Assembly (NCBI GenBank): GCA_002422085.1
Contig: DISZ01000017.1
Span: 217-25,871 of the forward strand
DNA: 25,655 nt
Reading direction: 5' to 3'
Origin: Rhodobacteraceae bacterium UBA6197
Lineage (GTDB): Bacteria > Pseudomonadota > Alphaproteobacteria > Rhodobacterales > Rhodobacteraceae
Below the pieces are notes generated by a model. That model did not search any database. It worked only from the letters and a program-made list of their open reading frames with translations, and was not told where the DNA came from. Below are positions 1-7,548 of this stretch, in pieces. Made by a program: the position numbers and the translations under genes. The first letter of the stretch is position 1, and each line of letters opens with the position of its first letter.

Positions 1-1863
1 CAGCACGGTATCAAGGATCGGGTTGTCGAAGCTTGCGCCGATCACCGCTTCCTTGCGACGCAGGAACTCCATGTCGAACGGCGCGTTATGCGCGATCAGC
101 ACCGCCCCTTCGGCGAATTTGTGGAATCGGCGGCCCACCTCGGCAATCTCGGGCGCGTCTTCGACCATCGCCTCGGAAATGCCGTGCACCTCGGTCGAGC
201 TGGCCGGAATTCGGCGCTTGGGGTTGACCAGCGTGTCAAAGACCTCTTTCTCGACCCGCCGGCCATTGACGATCCGCACCGCGGCAATCTGCACGATCTC
301 GTCACCTTCCGAGGGCAACAGCCCCGTCGTTTCGGTGTCGAACACGACATAGGTCAGGTCTTCCAGACGCGCGCTGGCCACCTCGGCGTTGCGCGCCTTC
401 GACAGCAGATCAAAGTCATAGACCACCGCGCGCGGAACCGGTGCCGGGCGTTTGACCGAACGGCGCGCCTCGCGCAGCGGCATCGCCAGACGGTGGCGGC
501 CATCGGCCCCCGGTTCGGGCCAGATTTCGGTGGCATGGGTTGACAGCACACGGCGCCCGGTCACATCGGCCATCCCCACCTCAAGCGGTGCCTCGAGCCA
601 ATGTTCCAGTTCGGTGATCGACAGTGCCGCCCCGCGCCATGACAACGTAATCAGCGCGCCCTGCCCCTCTTCGACAATTTCCAGCGCCAACCCGTTACGC
701 CCCGGCTTCAACTGCGTGGCCAGCGCCGCCAGCAGCGCCACCACCTCAAACCCGTCGCAGCGCAGGATCAGCGGCTGCGCGGTTGCGCTCAACTCTACCC
801 CTTCGGCTGCGGCCCGCGCCCGCACCGCCTCGGTCAGGTCAAGCGCGCGGATCATCGACAAAGGCCACCAATCAACGCGCGCGGCATCGTAGCGCGCGGC
901 AAGTTCGGTCACGGCACGCGAAAGGTCGGTGACCTCGGCCCGCATCGCCCGCCCCATCGCGGCAGGCACCGCCGCATCGGCCTGTTCCGCCAGCACGCCG
1001 ATCACCGTCAGCAGATTGGCGGCGGGGCGGCGGATACGGTCGAACAACTCGTCCATCATCGCCTCGCGCGCGGAATGGGCCGACAGATCGCCCGTCACAT
1101 CGCGCAGCGTCAGGACATAGCCCGGACGACGGGCGCCATTCTCGCCGTCCGAGGCCTCGCTTAACAGCCGCATCCGCGCGGCAAGGATTCGGGCATCGCC
1201 CACCGTCGCGCAAAGCAGATCCGAGGCCGCATCCGGGTCGTCGGTTTCCAAAAGCCGCGCATAGGCATGGCTGATCGGCGCCTTGTGCAGATAGTCGAAC
1301 ACACGCCGATCCAGCCCCGGCGCCTGAGACACCTCGATCCCGCCCAACAGATCCACCGCCTGGCTGTTGTAAAACACCAATTGATGATCCGGGGTGCACA
1401 GCAAGACCCCCACCGGCACATCGGACAGCAAGGTTTCCAGCCGCTCTTTTTCCGCCGCCAGACGCGTGGTTTCACGCATCACGGATTCGGCCAACGCCGA
1501 ACGTGCCTCGGCCAGATGCTGCGTCACCGCCACCGCCGCCGGGGCCAGATCGCCCAGATAGCGCGCCGGTTTGTGGTCGATTTCGGCCGCGACTTCGGCA
1601 TGAGTGCGGGCACGCATGCCGCCGGCCAGCCGCTCGATCGGTTTGGCGACGTTTTCATCGAACAGGAACCAGACCCAGGCGATCAGGCCCAGAATCACGA
1701 AACCCGCCACCGTGCCGCCAATCACAAAGCCATTCAGCACCGCCGGTTCGCCCAGCCGATGATACCCCAGATAAAGACCCACCCCCAGCGCCACGACATT
1801 TCCCGCCGCCAAGGCGGCAAAGAACATGAAGACCCGAAACCGGAGGCTGAGCCGCTCGATCAT
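1..1863 (-). CDS. Membrane PAS/pseudo-histidine kinase fused to DEDDh 3'-5' exonuclease (3' end beyond window)
   Basis: The reading frame is open from the ATG at 1863 to the left edge (621 codons, no stop), so the C-terminus is missing. Two membrane segments lie at about residues 8-33 and 43-68. A HAMP-like linker (70-130) and a PAS-like domain (about 140-255, starting near LETLLSDVPVGVLL) follow. Residues 265-465 look like a histidine-kinase core, but the H-box reads FDRIRRP where SHELRTP is usual, so Asp replaces the phospho-acceptor His. No clear N, G1 or G2 box is seen in the ATPase-like part. From about 505 a DnaQ-type exonuclease begins, with Exo I FDTETTGL (D509, E511) and Exo II HNAPFD (D597). 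Exo III lies outside the window. The start overlaps the stop of the response regulator (ATGA), so the two are translationally coupled. DnaQ-like exonucleases near this symporter type are known. The substrate is not known, and a role in DNA replication is unlikely for a membrane sensor fusion. Confidence 0.88.
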   Translation of the reverse strand, partial: MIERLSLRFRVFMFFAALAAGNVVALGVGLYLGYHRLGEPAVLNGFVIGGTVAGFVILGLIAWVWFLFDENVAKPIERLAGGMRARTHAEVAAEIDHKPARYLGDLAPAAVAVTQHLAEARSALAESVMRETTRLAAEKERLETLLSDVPVGVLLCTPDHQLVFYNSQAVDLLGGIEVSQAPGLDRRVFDYLHKAPISHAYARLLETDDPDAASDLLCATVGDARILAARMRLLSEASDGENGARRPGYVLTLRDVTGDLSAHSAREAMMDELFDRIRRPAANLLTVIGVLAEQADAAVPAAMGRAMRAEVTDLSRAVTELAARYDAARVDWWPLSMIRALDLTEAVRARAAAEGVELSATAQPLILRCDGFEVVALLAALATQLKPGRNGLALEIVEEGQGALITLSWRGAALSITELEHWLEAPLEVGMADVTGRRVLSTHATEIWPEPGADGRHRLAMPLREARRSVKRPAPVPRAVVYDFDLLSKARNAEVASARLEDLTYVVFDTETTGLLPSEGDEIVQIAAVRIVNGRRVEKEVFDTLVNPKRRIPASSTEVHGISEAMVEDAPEIAEVGRRFHKFAEGAVLIAHNAPFDMEFLRRKEAVIGASFDNPILDTVL

Positions 1864-2270
1864 GCCGCCCCGCCCTCGGTTGTGCTCGGGGCTTCAAGCA
1901 GGCGTTTGACCTCGGCGCGCAGTTCCTTCAGTTCGAAGGGTTTGGCGATGAACCCGTCAGCCCCCAGCGCCAACCCCTTGCGTCGCTCCATCGCCGAGCC
2001 GCGGGCAGTCATCATCAGGATTTTCACATGGTCCAAGGCGCTGTCGGCACGCACTTCCTGACAGATCTCATAGCCCGAAACCTCGGGCAGCATGACATCC
2101 AGCAGCACGATATCCGGCTGCATCGCCCTTATCCGCGCCATCGCCTCACCGCCACTGGCAACGCGGTCATGGGTATAGCCCTCGCGCGTCATCAGAAAGT
2201 CCAGCGCGATGGCGATGTTGTCTTCGTCCTCGATGATGAGAACGCGGTGTTTTCTCGCCCCGTCGGCCAT
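1860..2270 (-). CDS. Single-domain response regulator (CheY-like receiver)
   Basis: This 136-residue protein is one receiver domain with no output domain. The acidic pair lies in LIIEDEDN, the phospho-acceptor Asp is D58 in IVLLDVMLPE, the switch Thr is T88 in MMTAR, and the conserved Lys is K110 in IAKPF, so it should be phosphorylatable. The Shine-Dalgarno GGAGG lies inside the last codons of the upstream gene. The stop overlaps the start of the PAS/exonuclease protein by four bases. Because that partner lacks the acceptor His, the regulator's phosphodonor is probably encoded elsewhere. It may instead act as an allosteric partner of the exonuclease fusion (inference). The exact target is unknown. 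Confidence 0.93.
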   Translation of the reverse strand: MADGARKHRVLIIEDEDNIAIALDFLMTREGYTHDRVASGGEAMARIRAMQPDIVLLDVMLPEVSGYEICQEVRADSALDHVKILMMTARGSAMERRKGLALGADGFIAKPFELKELRAEVKRLLEAPSTTEGGAA

Positions 2271-2273
2271 GGC

Positions 2274-2795
2274 TTATCCTCCGTTGCAGGCGGCCTTGAG
2301 TATGTCGTCCTCCAGCCCGACCGACAGCCAGTCGGCCCCGGTCAAGGTTCCGTCCGGCGCAAGTGCCGCACCCTCGATCAGATCTGCGCGCCGCCCCGCA
2401 ATGCAGTCGAAAGCCACCGGCACGCGGGTGGTGGGCAGATAGCGTTGCACCAGCATCACCTCGGTCGCGACAAGGCCGGGCACGGTGGCCGAGCGGATCG
2501 TGACCGCGCGGTCCATCGCCATGAAGCGCATCGTGATCGGCGCAAGATAGGTCCAGGGGCGCCAGGGCTGGCTGCTTTCAATGGTGCGCAGCACGGTGAC
2601 CGTTTCAGGCAGATCGGCGCGAACGCGCGAAAACCACGAATATTCGTTCCAGATCGAAAATCCGAGCATCGTCGCCCCGATCGCGGCCGGCATGATCCAT
2701 TTCGGCAGCCGTTTGCCGCTCAGATGATTGGCGACGTAAACGATGCAGGCCACCAGGACGCCCGCCGCCAGCATCGAGATCAGGTCAATCGACAT
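2274..2795 (-). CDS. Small membrane protein of unknown function
   Basis: The product is 173 residues and I do not recognise a named family. Two hydrophobic segments, about residues 4-24 (LISMLAAGVLVACIVYVA) and 33-51 (WIMPAAIGATMLGFSIW), suggest a membrane hairpin. They are followed by a soluble domain of about 120 residues rich in beta-type sequence with one Cys in the FDCIAG segment and one near the end. A purine-rich ribosome-binding site (GGAAGGAACGG) precedes the ATG. It sits 37 bases after the DUF294 gene and 3 bases before the response regulator, so it is almost certainly cotranscribed. It could be a membrane partner of the neighbouring symporter or of the PAS/exonuclease sensor, but the sequence does not decide this. 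Confidence 0.8.
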   Translation of the reverse strand: MSIDLISMLAAGVLVACIVYVANHLSGKRLPKWIMPAAIGATMLGFSIWNEYSWFSRVRADLPETVTVLRTIESSQPWRPWTYLAPITMRFMAMDRAVTIRSATVPGLVATEVMLVQRYLPTTRVPVAFDCIAGRRADLIEGAALAPDGTLTGADWLSVGLEDDILKAACNGG

Positions 2796-2832
2796 TCCGT
2801 TCCTTCCAGATTTTGCGCCCCGTGCAACGGGG

Positions 2833-4656
2833 TCAGCTTATTGCGCCTTTGCCGTGCCCCACCGCCGACTGCATCGTGCGCACCACCACAAAGGCGTCGC
2901 GCAGATGGCTGCGTTCGAAATCGGACAGGTCAGAGGGCGAGAGAAAGTTGTCGGGTTTGCGACCGGACTTGACCAGATGCGCTTGATTTTCCAGCCGCAT
3001 CGTGGCGATCAGATCATAGGCCTCGATCAGATCCCGCGCGCCCGAGGTCGAAATCACGCCGGCGTCCTCGGCGGCGATCAGGCGCGCACGGGTATTGGCC
3101 GCTGTCAGCCGCCCTTGCAGCGCATAGACGCGGCCCAGGTCGGTGACCGGCACGACGCCGTTGTGCTTCATGTCGATATGGTTGCGATGTTCGCCCGAAC
3201 GGATCGTGGCAAAGCCGCGGATCAGCCCCAAAGGCGGCGTGTGCTTGAGGCTGTTGGCGATCATATGCGCCACGAAAATCGAGTTTCTCGACGCGTTTTC
3301 AAGGGTTTCTTCCTGAAGATCGGAAAACAGGCTCGCACTGCCGCCGATTGCGCGCAGATCGAACATTACCGAGGCAAGCATCTGCGCCTCGGGGTCCGGA
3401 TTTGCGATCCAGTGGCGGAAATAGTCGCGCCAGACGCGCTGCGGTTGGCACCAGCGGTCCGCTGTCGCCATCATGTCGCCGGGGCAATAGACATAGCCGC
3501 AGACATTCAGCCCATCCGAAACGATCTTCGCCAGAGCCTTGAAATAGCCCATGTCGTCGCTGGTCGCGGCATCATCAAGGATCAGGCAATTGTCCTGATC
3601 CGAGACGCCGGTCTGTTCTTGCCGCCCTTGCGAGCCGCAGGCCATCCACAGATAGGGCACTGGCGCCGCGCCAAGCTGCTCTTCGGCCATCACCAGAAGA
3701 CGCCGGGTGACCGCATCGGCAATATCGGTAATCAACCGGGTGACGACCTCGTGGCTGTGATTGCCGCCAACCAGTTGCACCAAAAGCCGCGGGATACGCG
3801 CGGTCACCGCGGCCATTTCCGCCACGCTGGCGGCGCCGGCGATGTCGCGGATCAGCACAGCGCTGCTGACGGCCTGAAAGCGGGTCAGATCGGTTTGGGT
3901 GATCATCCCGGCAAAGCGCCCCTCATCGACGATCGGCAGATGGCCGATCTTGCGTTCCAGCATGATGTGCAGGATGTCCGAGCCAAGCGCGGTCATCGGC
4001 AGCGAAATCGGATCGACCGTCATCACCGCCGAAACCGGAGTGGCGGGATCGCGGCCCTCGGCCAGCACCTTGTTGGACAGATCGCGCACCGTCAAAATGC
4101 CCTTCAACGTGTCGCCCTTGGTCACCCCGAGGCTAGAGATATGCGCATCGCGCATGATCCGTGCGGCCTCGGCGACGCTGGTTTCGAGGGAGCACGATAT
4201 CGGCTTGCGCGCGATCAGGTCCGATATCTTCAGCGTGGCAATATCGCTGGCGCGGCCGTCCTGGCCACGGCCGCGGTTGAAGAACCGCTCGAACGAGGGA
4301 AATTCCCTGATCAGGCGGCGATACTCGATGGCAGGCAACATCAGGATGGCGCTGTCTTCCTTGGTGCGCGCCGTGGTGGCGGCCAGACCGTCCCGCGCCA
4401 GCCCGCGTTCCCCGAACGAGTTGCGGCTGGACAAAAGCGATACCAACGCGCCATTGCGGTCAAGCACTTCGACACCGCCGTCCTGGATCACAAAGATCCC
4501 GCCCAGCGGTTCGTCAATTTCGTAGATCAGCGTGGCGGCGGGAACCATCCTGCGGCTGAAGGAACAGGCGACACGCACCAGTTCGTCGCGCGGCAGGCTG
4601 TCATAGGGATGAACCGTTTCCAGAAATCCGACCAGAGACTGAAGTTCCGGGTCCAT
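2833..4656 (-). CDS. cNMP-binding/CBS/DUF294 nucleotidyltransferase regulatory protein
   Basis: The predicted 607-residue soluble protein has a cyclic-nucleotide-binding-like domain (about 20-125, with FGERGLARDG near 81-90), a CBS pair (about 143-262) and a DUF294 GlnD-like nucleotidyltransferase (about 300-425). The last carries the signature GSQGRQEQT plus SDQDN (341-356). A DUF294_C substrate-binding-like helical domain (about 450-595) completes it. The family is thought to bind adenine nucleotides at the CBS/cNMP modules and transfer a nucleotide to an unknown target. The ATG at 4656 is chosen because AAGGAGGTAACG precedes it directly. The longer reading frame, open to 4851, overlaps the symporter with low-quality basic sequence. 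It lies 94 bases after the symporter and precedes the small membrane protein, which fits a sensor of energy state for acetate metabolism (inference). Confidence 0.93.
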   Translation of the reverse strand: MDPELQSLVGFLETVHPYDSLPRDELVRVACSFSRRMVPAATLIYEIDEPLGGIFVIQDGGVEVLDRNGALVSLLSSRNSFGERGLARDGLAATTARTKEDSAILMLPAIEYRRLIREFPSFERFFNRGRGQDGRASDIATLKISDLIARKPISCSLETSVAEAARIMRDAHISSLGVTKGDTLKGILTVRDLSNKVLAEGRDPATPVSAVMTVDPISLPMTALGSDILHIMLERKIGHLPIVDEGRFAGMITQTDLTRFQAVSSAVLIRDIAGAASVAEMAAVTARIPRLLVQLVGGNHSHEVVTRLITDIADAVTRRLLVMAEEQLGAAPVPYLWMACGSQGRQEQTGVSDQDNCLILDDAATSDDMGYFKALAKIVSDGLNVCGYVYCPGDMMATADRWCQPQRVWRDYFRHWIANPDPEAQMLASVMFDLRAIGGSASLFSDLQEETLENASRNSIFVAHMIANSLKHTPPLGLIRGFATIRSGEHRNHIDMKHNGVVPVTDLGRVYALQGRLTAANTRARLIAAEDAGVISTSGARDLIEAYDLIATMRLENQAHLVKSGRKPDNFLSPSDLSDFERSHLRDAFVVVRTMQSAVGHGKGAIS

Positions 4657-4674
4657 CGTTACCTCCTTGACGTG

Positions 4675-4740
4675 GCAGGCGCCCCGGCAGGGGCGCCGCC
4701 TTGAGTGTGCGTTCGGGCGGCAAGGTTCTGCCCGCCGCCC
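4675..4740. repeat. Two GC-rich inverted repeats between the symporter and DUF294 genes
   Basis: A perfect 8-bp inverted repeat with a 4-base loop lies at 4678-4685/4690-4697. A 7-bp one with a 12-base loop lies at 4715-4721/4734-4740. No T-run follows either on the minus strand, so they do not look like full intrinsic terminators. They may protect the 3' end of the symporter message or reduce readthrough into the regulatory half of the operon (inference). The nearer hairpin ends about 20 bases before the DUF294 start codon, just ahead of its ribosome-binding site. Confidence 0.6.
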
Positions 4741-4750
4741 GGCGCTTGTC

Positions 4751-6511
4751 CTAGTGGCCGGTCGCCACCCCCGCACCGCGCGGGACGCGGATCGATTCCA
4801 CCAGCTCTTGCACTTCGAGCGGCGGCTCTTCGGTCGCATTCGACACGACATAGGCGACGGCGAAGTTGATCAGCGCGCCAACCGCCCCGAACGAGGTCGA
4901 CTTGATCGACAGCAGCAGCGGATCGGTATCCGAGAAGCTGTTGGTATCGGGGAGGAAGAACCAGCCCTTGTGCAGGAAGATGTAGACAACCGTCACCAGC
5001 AGGCCGGTAACCATACCCGCAACCGCACCCTTGTTGTTGATGCGCTTCGAGAAGATGCCCATCATCAGCGCCGGGAAGATCGAGGCTGCGGCAAGGCCGA
5101 AGGCCAGTGCCACGGTCTGCGCCGCAAAGCCCGGAGGGTTGAGACCAAGATAGGTCGCCACGGCGATCGCGACAGCCATCGAGATCCGCGCCGCCAGAAG
5201 CTCGCCTTTTTCCGAGATGTTCGGGTTCAACTGCCCCTTGATCAGGTCGTGCGAGATGGCCGAGGAAATGGCCAGCAGCAGACCGGCTGCGGTGGACAGA
5301 GCGGCGGCAAGGCCACCCGCGGCAACCAACGCAACCACCCAGCCCGGAAGCCGTGCGATTTCGGGGTTGGCCAGAACCATGATGTCGTTGTTCACGGTCA
5401 GTTCCGAACCCGCCCAGCCAGCAGTCGCAAACTTCTCGTCCGTGGACTTGTCGTTATAGTACTGGATCAGGCCATCGCCATTCTTGTCTTCGAATTTCAG
5501 AAGACCGGTGGTTTCCCAGTTCTTCATCCAGTCGGGACGCGATTCGTAAGCGATCGGCGCCTCGGCGGTGCCGTTCGGGTAGATGTTCGAGATCAGGTTC
5601 AGACGCGCCATCGCACCCACCGCCGGAGCGACAAGATAAAGCAGCGCGATGAACACCAGCGCCCAGCCAGCCGACGAACGCGCGTCAGCCACTTTCGGCA
5701 CGGTGAAAAAGCGCACGATGACGTGCGGCAAACCGGCGGTGCCGATCATCAGCGACATGGTGAACAGGAACATGTTCAACGTCGTGTCGGTATGGCCGGT
5801 GTAGCGCGAGAAGCCCAGATCGGTCACGACCGCATCCAGTTTTGCCAGAAGCGGCATTCCCGACGCGGTATGTTCAGAGAACAGACCAAGCGGCGGCACC
5901 GGGTTGCCGGTCAGTTGCAGCGAGATGAACACGGCCGGGATGGTATAGGCCAGGATCAGCACCACATACTGTGCAACCTGCGTGTAGGTGATGCCCTTCA
6001 TGCCGCCAAGAACCGCGTAGAAGAACACAACCGTCGCGCCAATATAAAGACCGGTCGAGGCTTTCACCTCAAGGAAGCGCGAGAACGCAACCCCGACGCC
6101 GGTCATCTGACCGATAACGTAGGTCACCGAAGCGGTAATCAGGCAGACCACAGCCACCAGACGCGCGGTCGGCGAATAGAAGCGGTCGCCGATGAATTCC
6201 GGCACCGTGAATTTGCCGAATTTGCGCAGGTAGGGCGCCAGAAGCATGGCAAGCAGCACATAACCACCGGTCCAGCCCATGAGGTAGGCCGAGGTGTCAT
6301 AGCCGCCGGCGGCGATGATGCCGGCCATCGAGATGAAAGAGGCGGCCGACATCCAGTCAGCGCCGGTGGCCATGCCGTTCAGCACAGGGTGAACACCCCG
6401 GCCAGCAGCATAGAATTCCGCGGTCGAGCCAGCACGGGCCCAGATAGCGATACCGAAGTAAAGCGCGAAGGTCGCGCCCACAACAATAAGGTTGAGGGTA
6501 AATTGATCCAT
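4751..6511 (-). CDS. actP: Sodium:solute symporter, VC_2705 subfamily (probable acetate/cation symporter)
   Basis: The 586-residue inner-membrane protein has the many hydrophobic segments of the SSS family (TC 2.A.21), with GADWMSAASFISMAG near residues 50-64 and GGMKGITYTQVAQY near 169-182. The VC_2705-type subfamily carries an extra hydrophilic insertion between helices, seen here at about 308-378. Such proteins almost always pair with a DUF4212 small subunit, and that gene ends 15 bases upstream. With acs in the same run of genes, acetate (or another short monocarboxylate) is the likely substrate, taken up with Na+. The insertion contains an EF-hand-like loop, DKNGDGLIQYYN (342-353), whose last position is Asn rather than Glu/Asp. 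The symbol actP is given by function. The classical ActP subfamily is distinct, so substrate assignment rests partly on context. Confidence 0.92.
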   Translation of the reverse strand: MDQFTLNLIVVGATFALYFGIAIWARAGSTAEFYAAGRGVHPVLNGMATGADWMSAASFISMAGIIAAGGYDTSAYLMGWTGGYVLLAMLLAPYLRKFGKFTVPEFIGDRFYSPTARLVAVVCLITASVTYVIGQMTGVGVAFSRFLEVKASTGLYIGATVVFFYAVLGGMKGITYTQVAQYVVLILAYTIPAVFISLQLTGNPVPPLGLFSEHTASGMPLLAKLDAVVTDLGFSRYTGHTDTTLNMFLFTMSLMIGTAGLPHVIVRFFTVPKVADARSSAGWALVFIALLYLVAPAVGAMARLNLISNIYPNGTAEAPIAYESRPDWMKNWETTGLLKFEDKNGDGLIQYYNDKSTDEKFATAGWAGSELTVNNDIMVLANPEIARLPGWVVALVAAGGLAAALSTAAGLLLAISSAISHDLIKGQLNPNISEKGELLAARISMAVAIAVATYLGLNPPGFAAQTVALAFGLAAASIFPALMMGIFSKRINNKGAVAGMVTGLLVTVVYIFLHKGWFFLPDTNSFSDTDPLLLSIKSTSFGAVGALINFAVAYVVSNATEEPPLEVQELVESIRVPRGAGVATGH

Positions 6512-6526
6512 TGTCCCGACGCTCCT

Positions 6527-6784
6527 TTATTCTTCCACGCCGTGTTCTATGTCCAATTTGTTCATGCGCCAGGCATAAACAAAGATCAGGACAAGAAACA
6601 CGAGGATTGAGCCTTGCTGGGCAAACCAGAAGCCCAGATCAGTGCCGCCCACGCCGATACCCGAAAGCATCGGGCGCAGAAGGATGCCAAGGCCAAAGGA
6701 CGCGACGAACCAGATGACCAGAAACAACTGGATCATCCGGATGTTCGCTTTCCAGTAGGCGTTGGACGAAGATTTGTCCGCCAT
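6527..6784 (-). CDS. DUF4212 small subunit of the sodium:solute symporter
   Basis: This 85-residue protein starts MADKSSSNAYWKANIRM and has two membrane helices, at about residues 17-37 and 55-74. This is the typical architecture of the small partner (TIGR03647/DUF4212) of VC_2705-type symporters. The ATG at 6784 is preceded by AAAGGGAG, whereas the open frame upstream of it reads as shadow sequence of the adenylate kinase gene. The symporter starts 15 bases after the stop, so the two products are probably made in a fixed ratio. The partner is presumed to assemble with or stabilise the large subunit. No mechanism is visible in the sequence. Confidence 0.93.
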   Translation of the reverse strand: MADKSSSNAYWKANIRMIQLFLVIWFVASFGLGILLRPMLSGIGVGGTDLGFWFAQQGSILVFLVLIFVYAWRMNKLDIEHGVEE

Positions 6785-6846
6785 TTGCGTAACTCCCTTT
6801 TTGTTAGCTCCAAGACGGCCCCCGATCCGGGCGCCGCCCCTCCCTG

Positions 6847-7533
6847 TCAAACCGCCGAGACGCGCGCGACAATCTGGCCCAGCCCAGAGGCGATTTCGTC
6901 GATGGATCCCATCGCGTCGATCGTTTCCAGAACACCCAAACGGCCATAATGCGCAATCAGCGGTGCCGTCTGGGCGTGGTAGGCCTTCAGCCGTTCCCGC
7001 GCCGTTTCGGCAGTGTCGTCGGCGCGCCGCTTGAACGTCGCCCCGCCGCATTTGTCACAAGTGCCCGCAACCGCGGGCCGCTTGAATTCGTCATGGTAGC
7101 CTTCGCCGCAGGTGCCGCAGGTGTAGCGGCCCGCAACCCGGGCAACCATCGCCTCGTCGTCAACCTCGAGGCTGATCGCAGCGGTGACCCGCTGCCCGGC
7201 CTCGGCCAGAAGCGCGTCCAGCGCCGCAGCCTGACCGTCGGTGCGCGGAAAGCCATCAAGGATGATGCCGCGGGTCACGTCGGGTTCCGCCAGACGGTCC
7301 TTGAGGATCGCCAGCACGATGTCATCGCTGACCAGCGCGCCCGCCTCCATCACCGCCTTCGCGGCAAGTCCGGCAGGCGTGCCCGCCGCAACGGCAGCGC
7401 GCAACAGATCGCCCGTCGAAAGCTGGATCAGCCCGAAGCTGTCTTCGAGCATCCGCGCCTGCGTGCCCTTCCCGGCCCCCGGAGGGCCAAGAAGGATCAG
7501 AACCGCGGGCGTGATTTTTGCTGTGTTATCCAT
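6847..7533 (-). CDS. adk: Adenylate kinase with four-Cys LID, embedded in the acetate operon
   Basis: The 228-residue enzyme interconverts ATP + AMP and 2 ADP. The P-loop GPPGAGKGT is at 16-24, the AMP-site LSTGDLLR at 38-45, and DGFPRT at 93-98. A long LID carries CGTC and CDKC (Cys 139, 142, 159, 162), the usual structural zinc site. The ATG at 7533 gives a normal N-terminus. A GTG at 7545 would add MLSA and is a possible alternative. The acs stop codon lies 15 bases upstream. Acetyl-CoA synthetase releases AMP and PPi, so an adenylate kinase cotranscribed with it would recycle AMP (inference). It is not in a ribosomal-protein operon here, so it may be a second, pathway-specific adk. Confidence 0.94.
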   Translation of the reverse strand: MDNTAKITPAVLILLGPPGAGKGTQARMLEDSFGLIQLSTGDLLRAAVAAGTPAGLAAKAVMEAGALVSDDIVLAILKDRLAEPDVTRGIILDGFPRTDGQAAALDALLAEAGQRVTAAISLEVDDEAMVARVAGRYTCGTCGEGYHDEFKRPAVAGTCDKCGGATFKRRADDTAETARERLKAYHAQTAPLIAHYGRLGVLETIDAMGSIDEIASGLGQIVARVSAV

Positions 7534-7548
7534 CGCTGACAACACCGC

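Noticed and set aside
2743..4704. Plus-strand open frame of about 650 codons
   Set aside because: It is antisense to the DUF294 gene, rich in Arg/His/Gln/Gly, and has no recognisable domain or ribosome-binding site. It is a GC-rich shadow.
4657..4851. N-terminal extension of the DUF294 protein
   Set aside because: It would overlap the symporter end with Arg/Cys-rich sequence. A strong AGGAGG site directly precedes the ATG at 4656.
4667..6610. Plus-strand open frame of about 650 codons
   Set aside because: It is antisense to the symporter, with the composition of a shadow frame; the minus-strand frame gives a clear membrane transporter.
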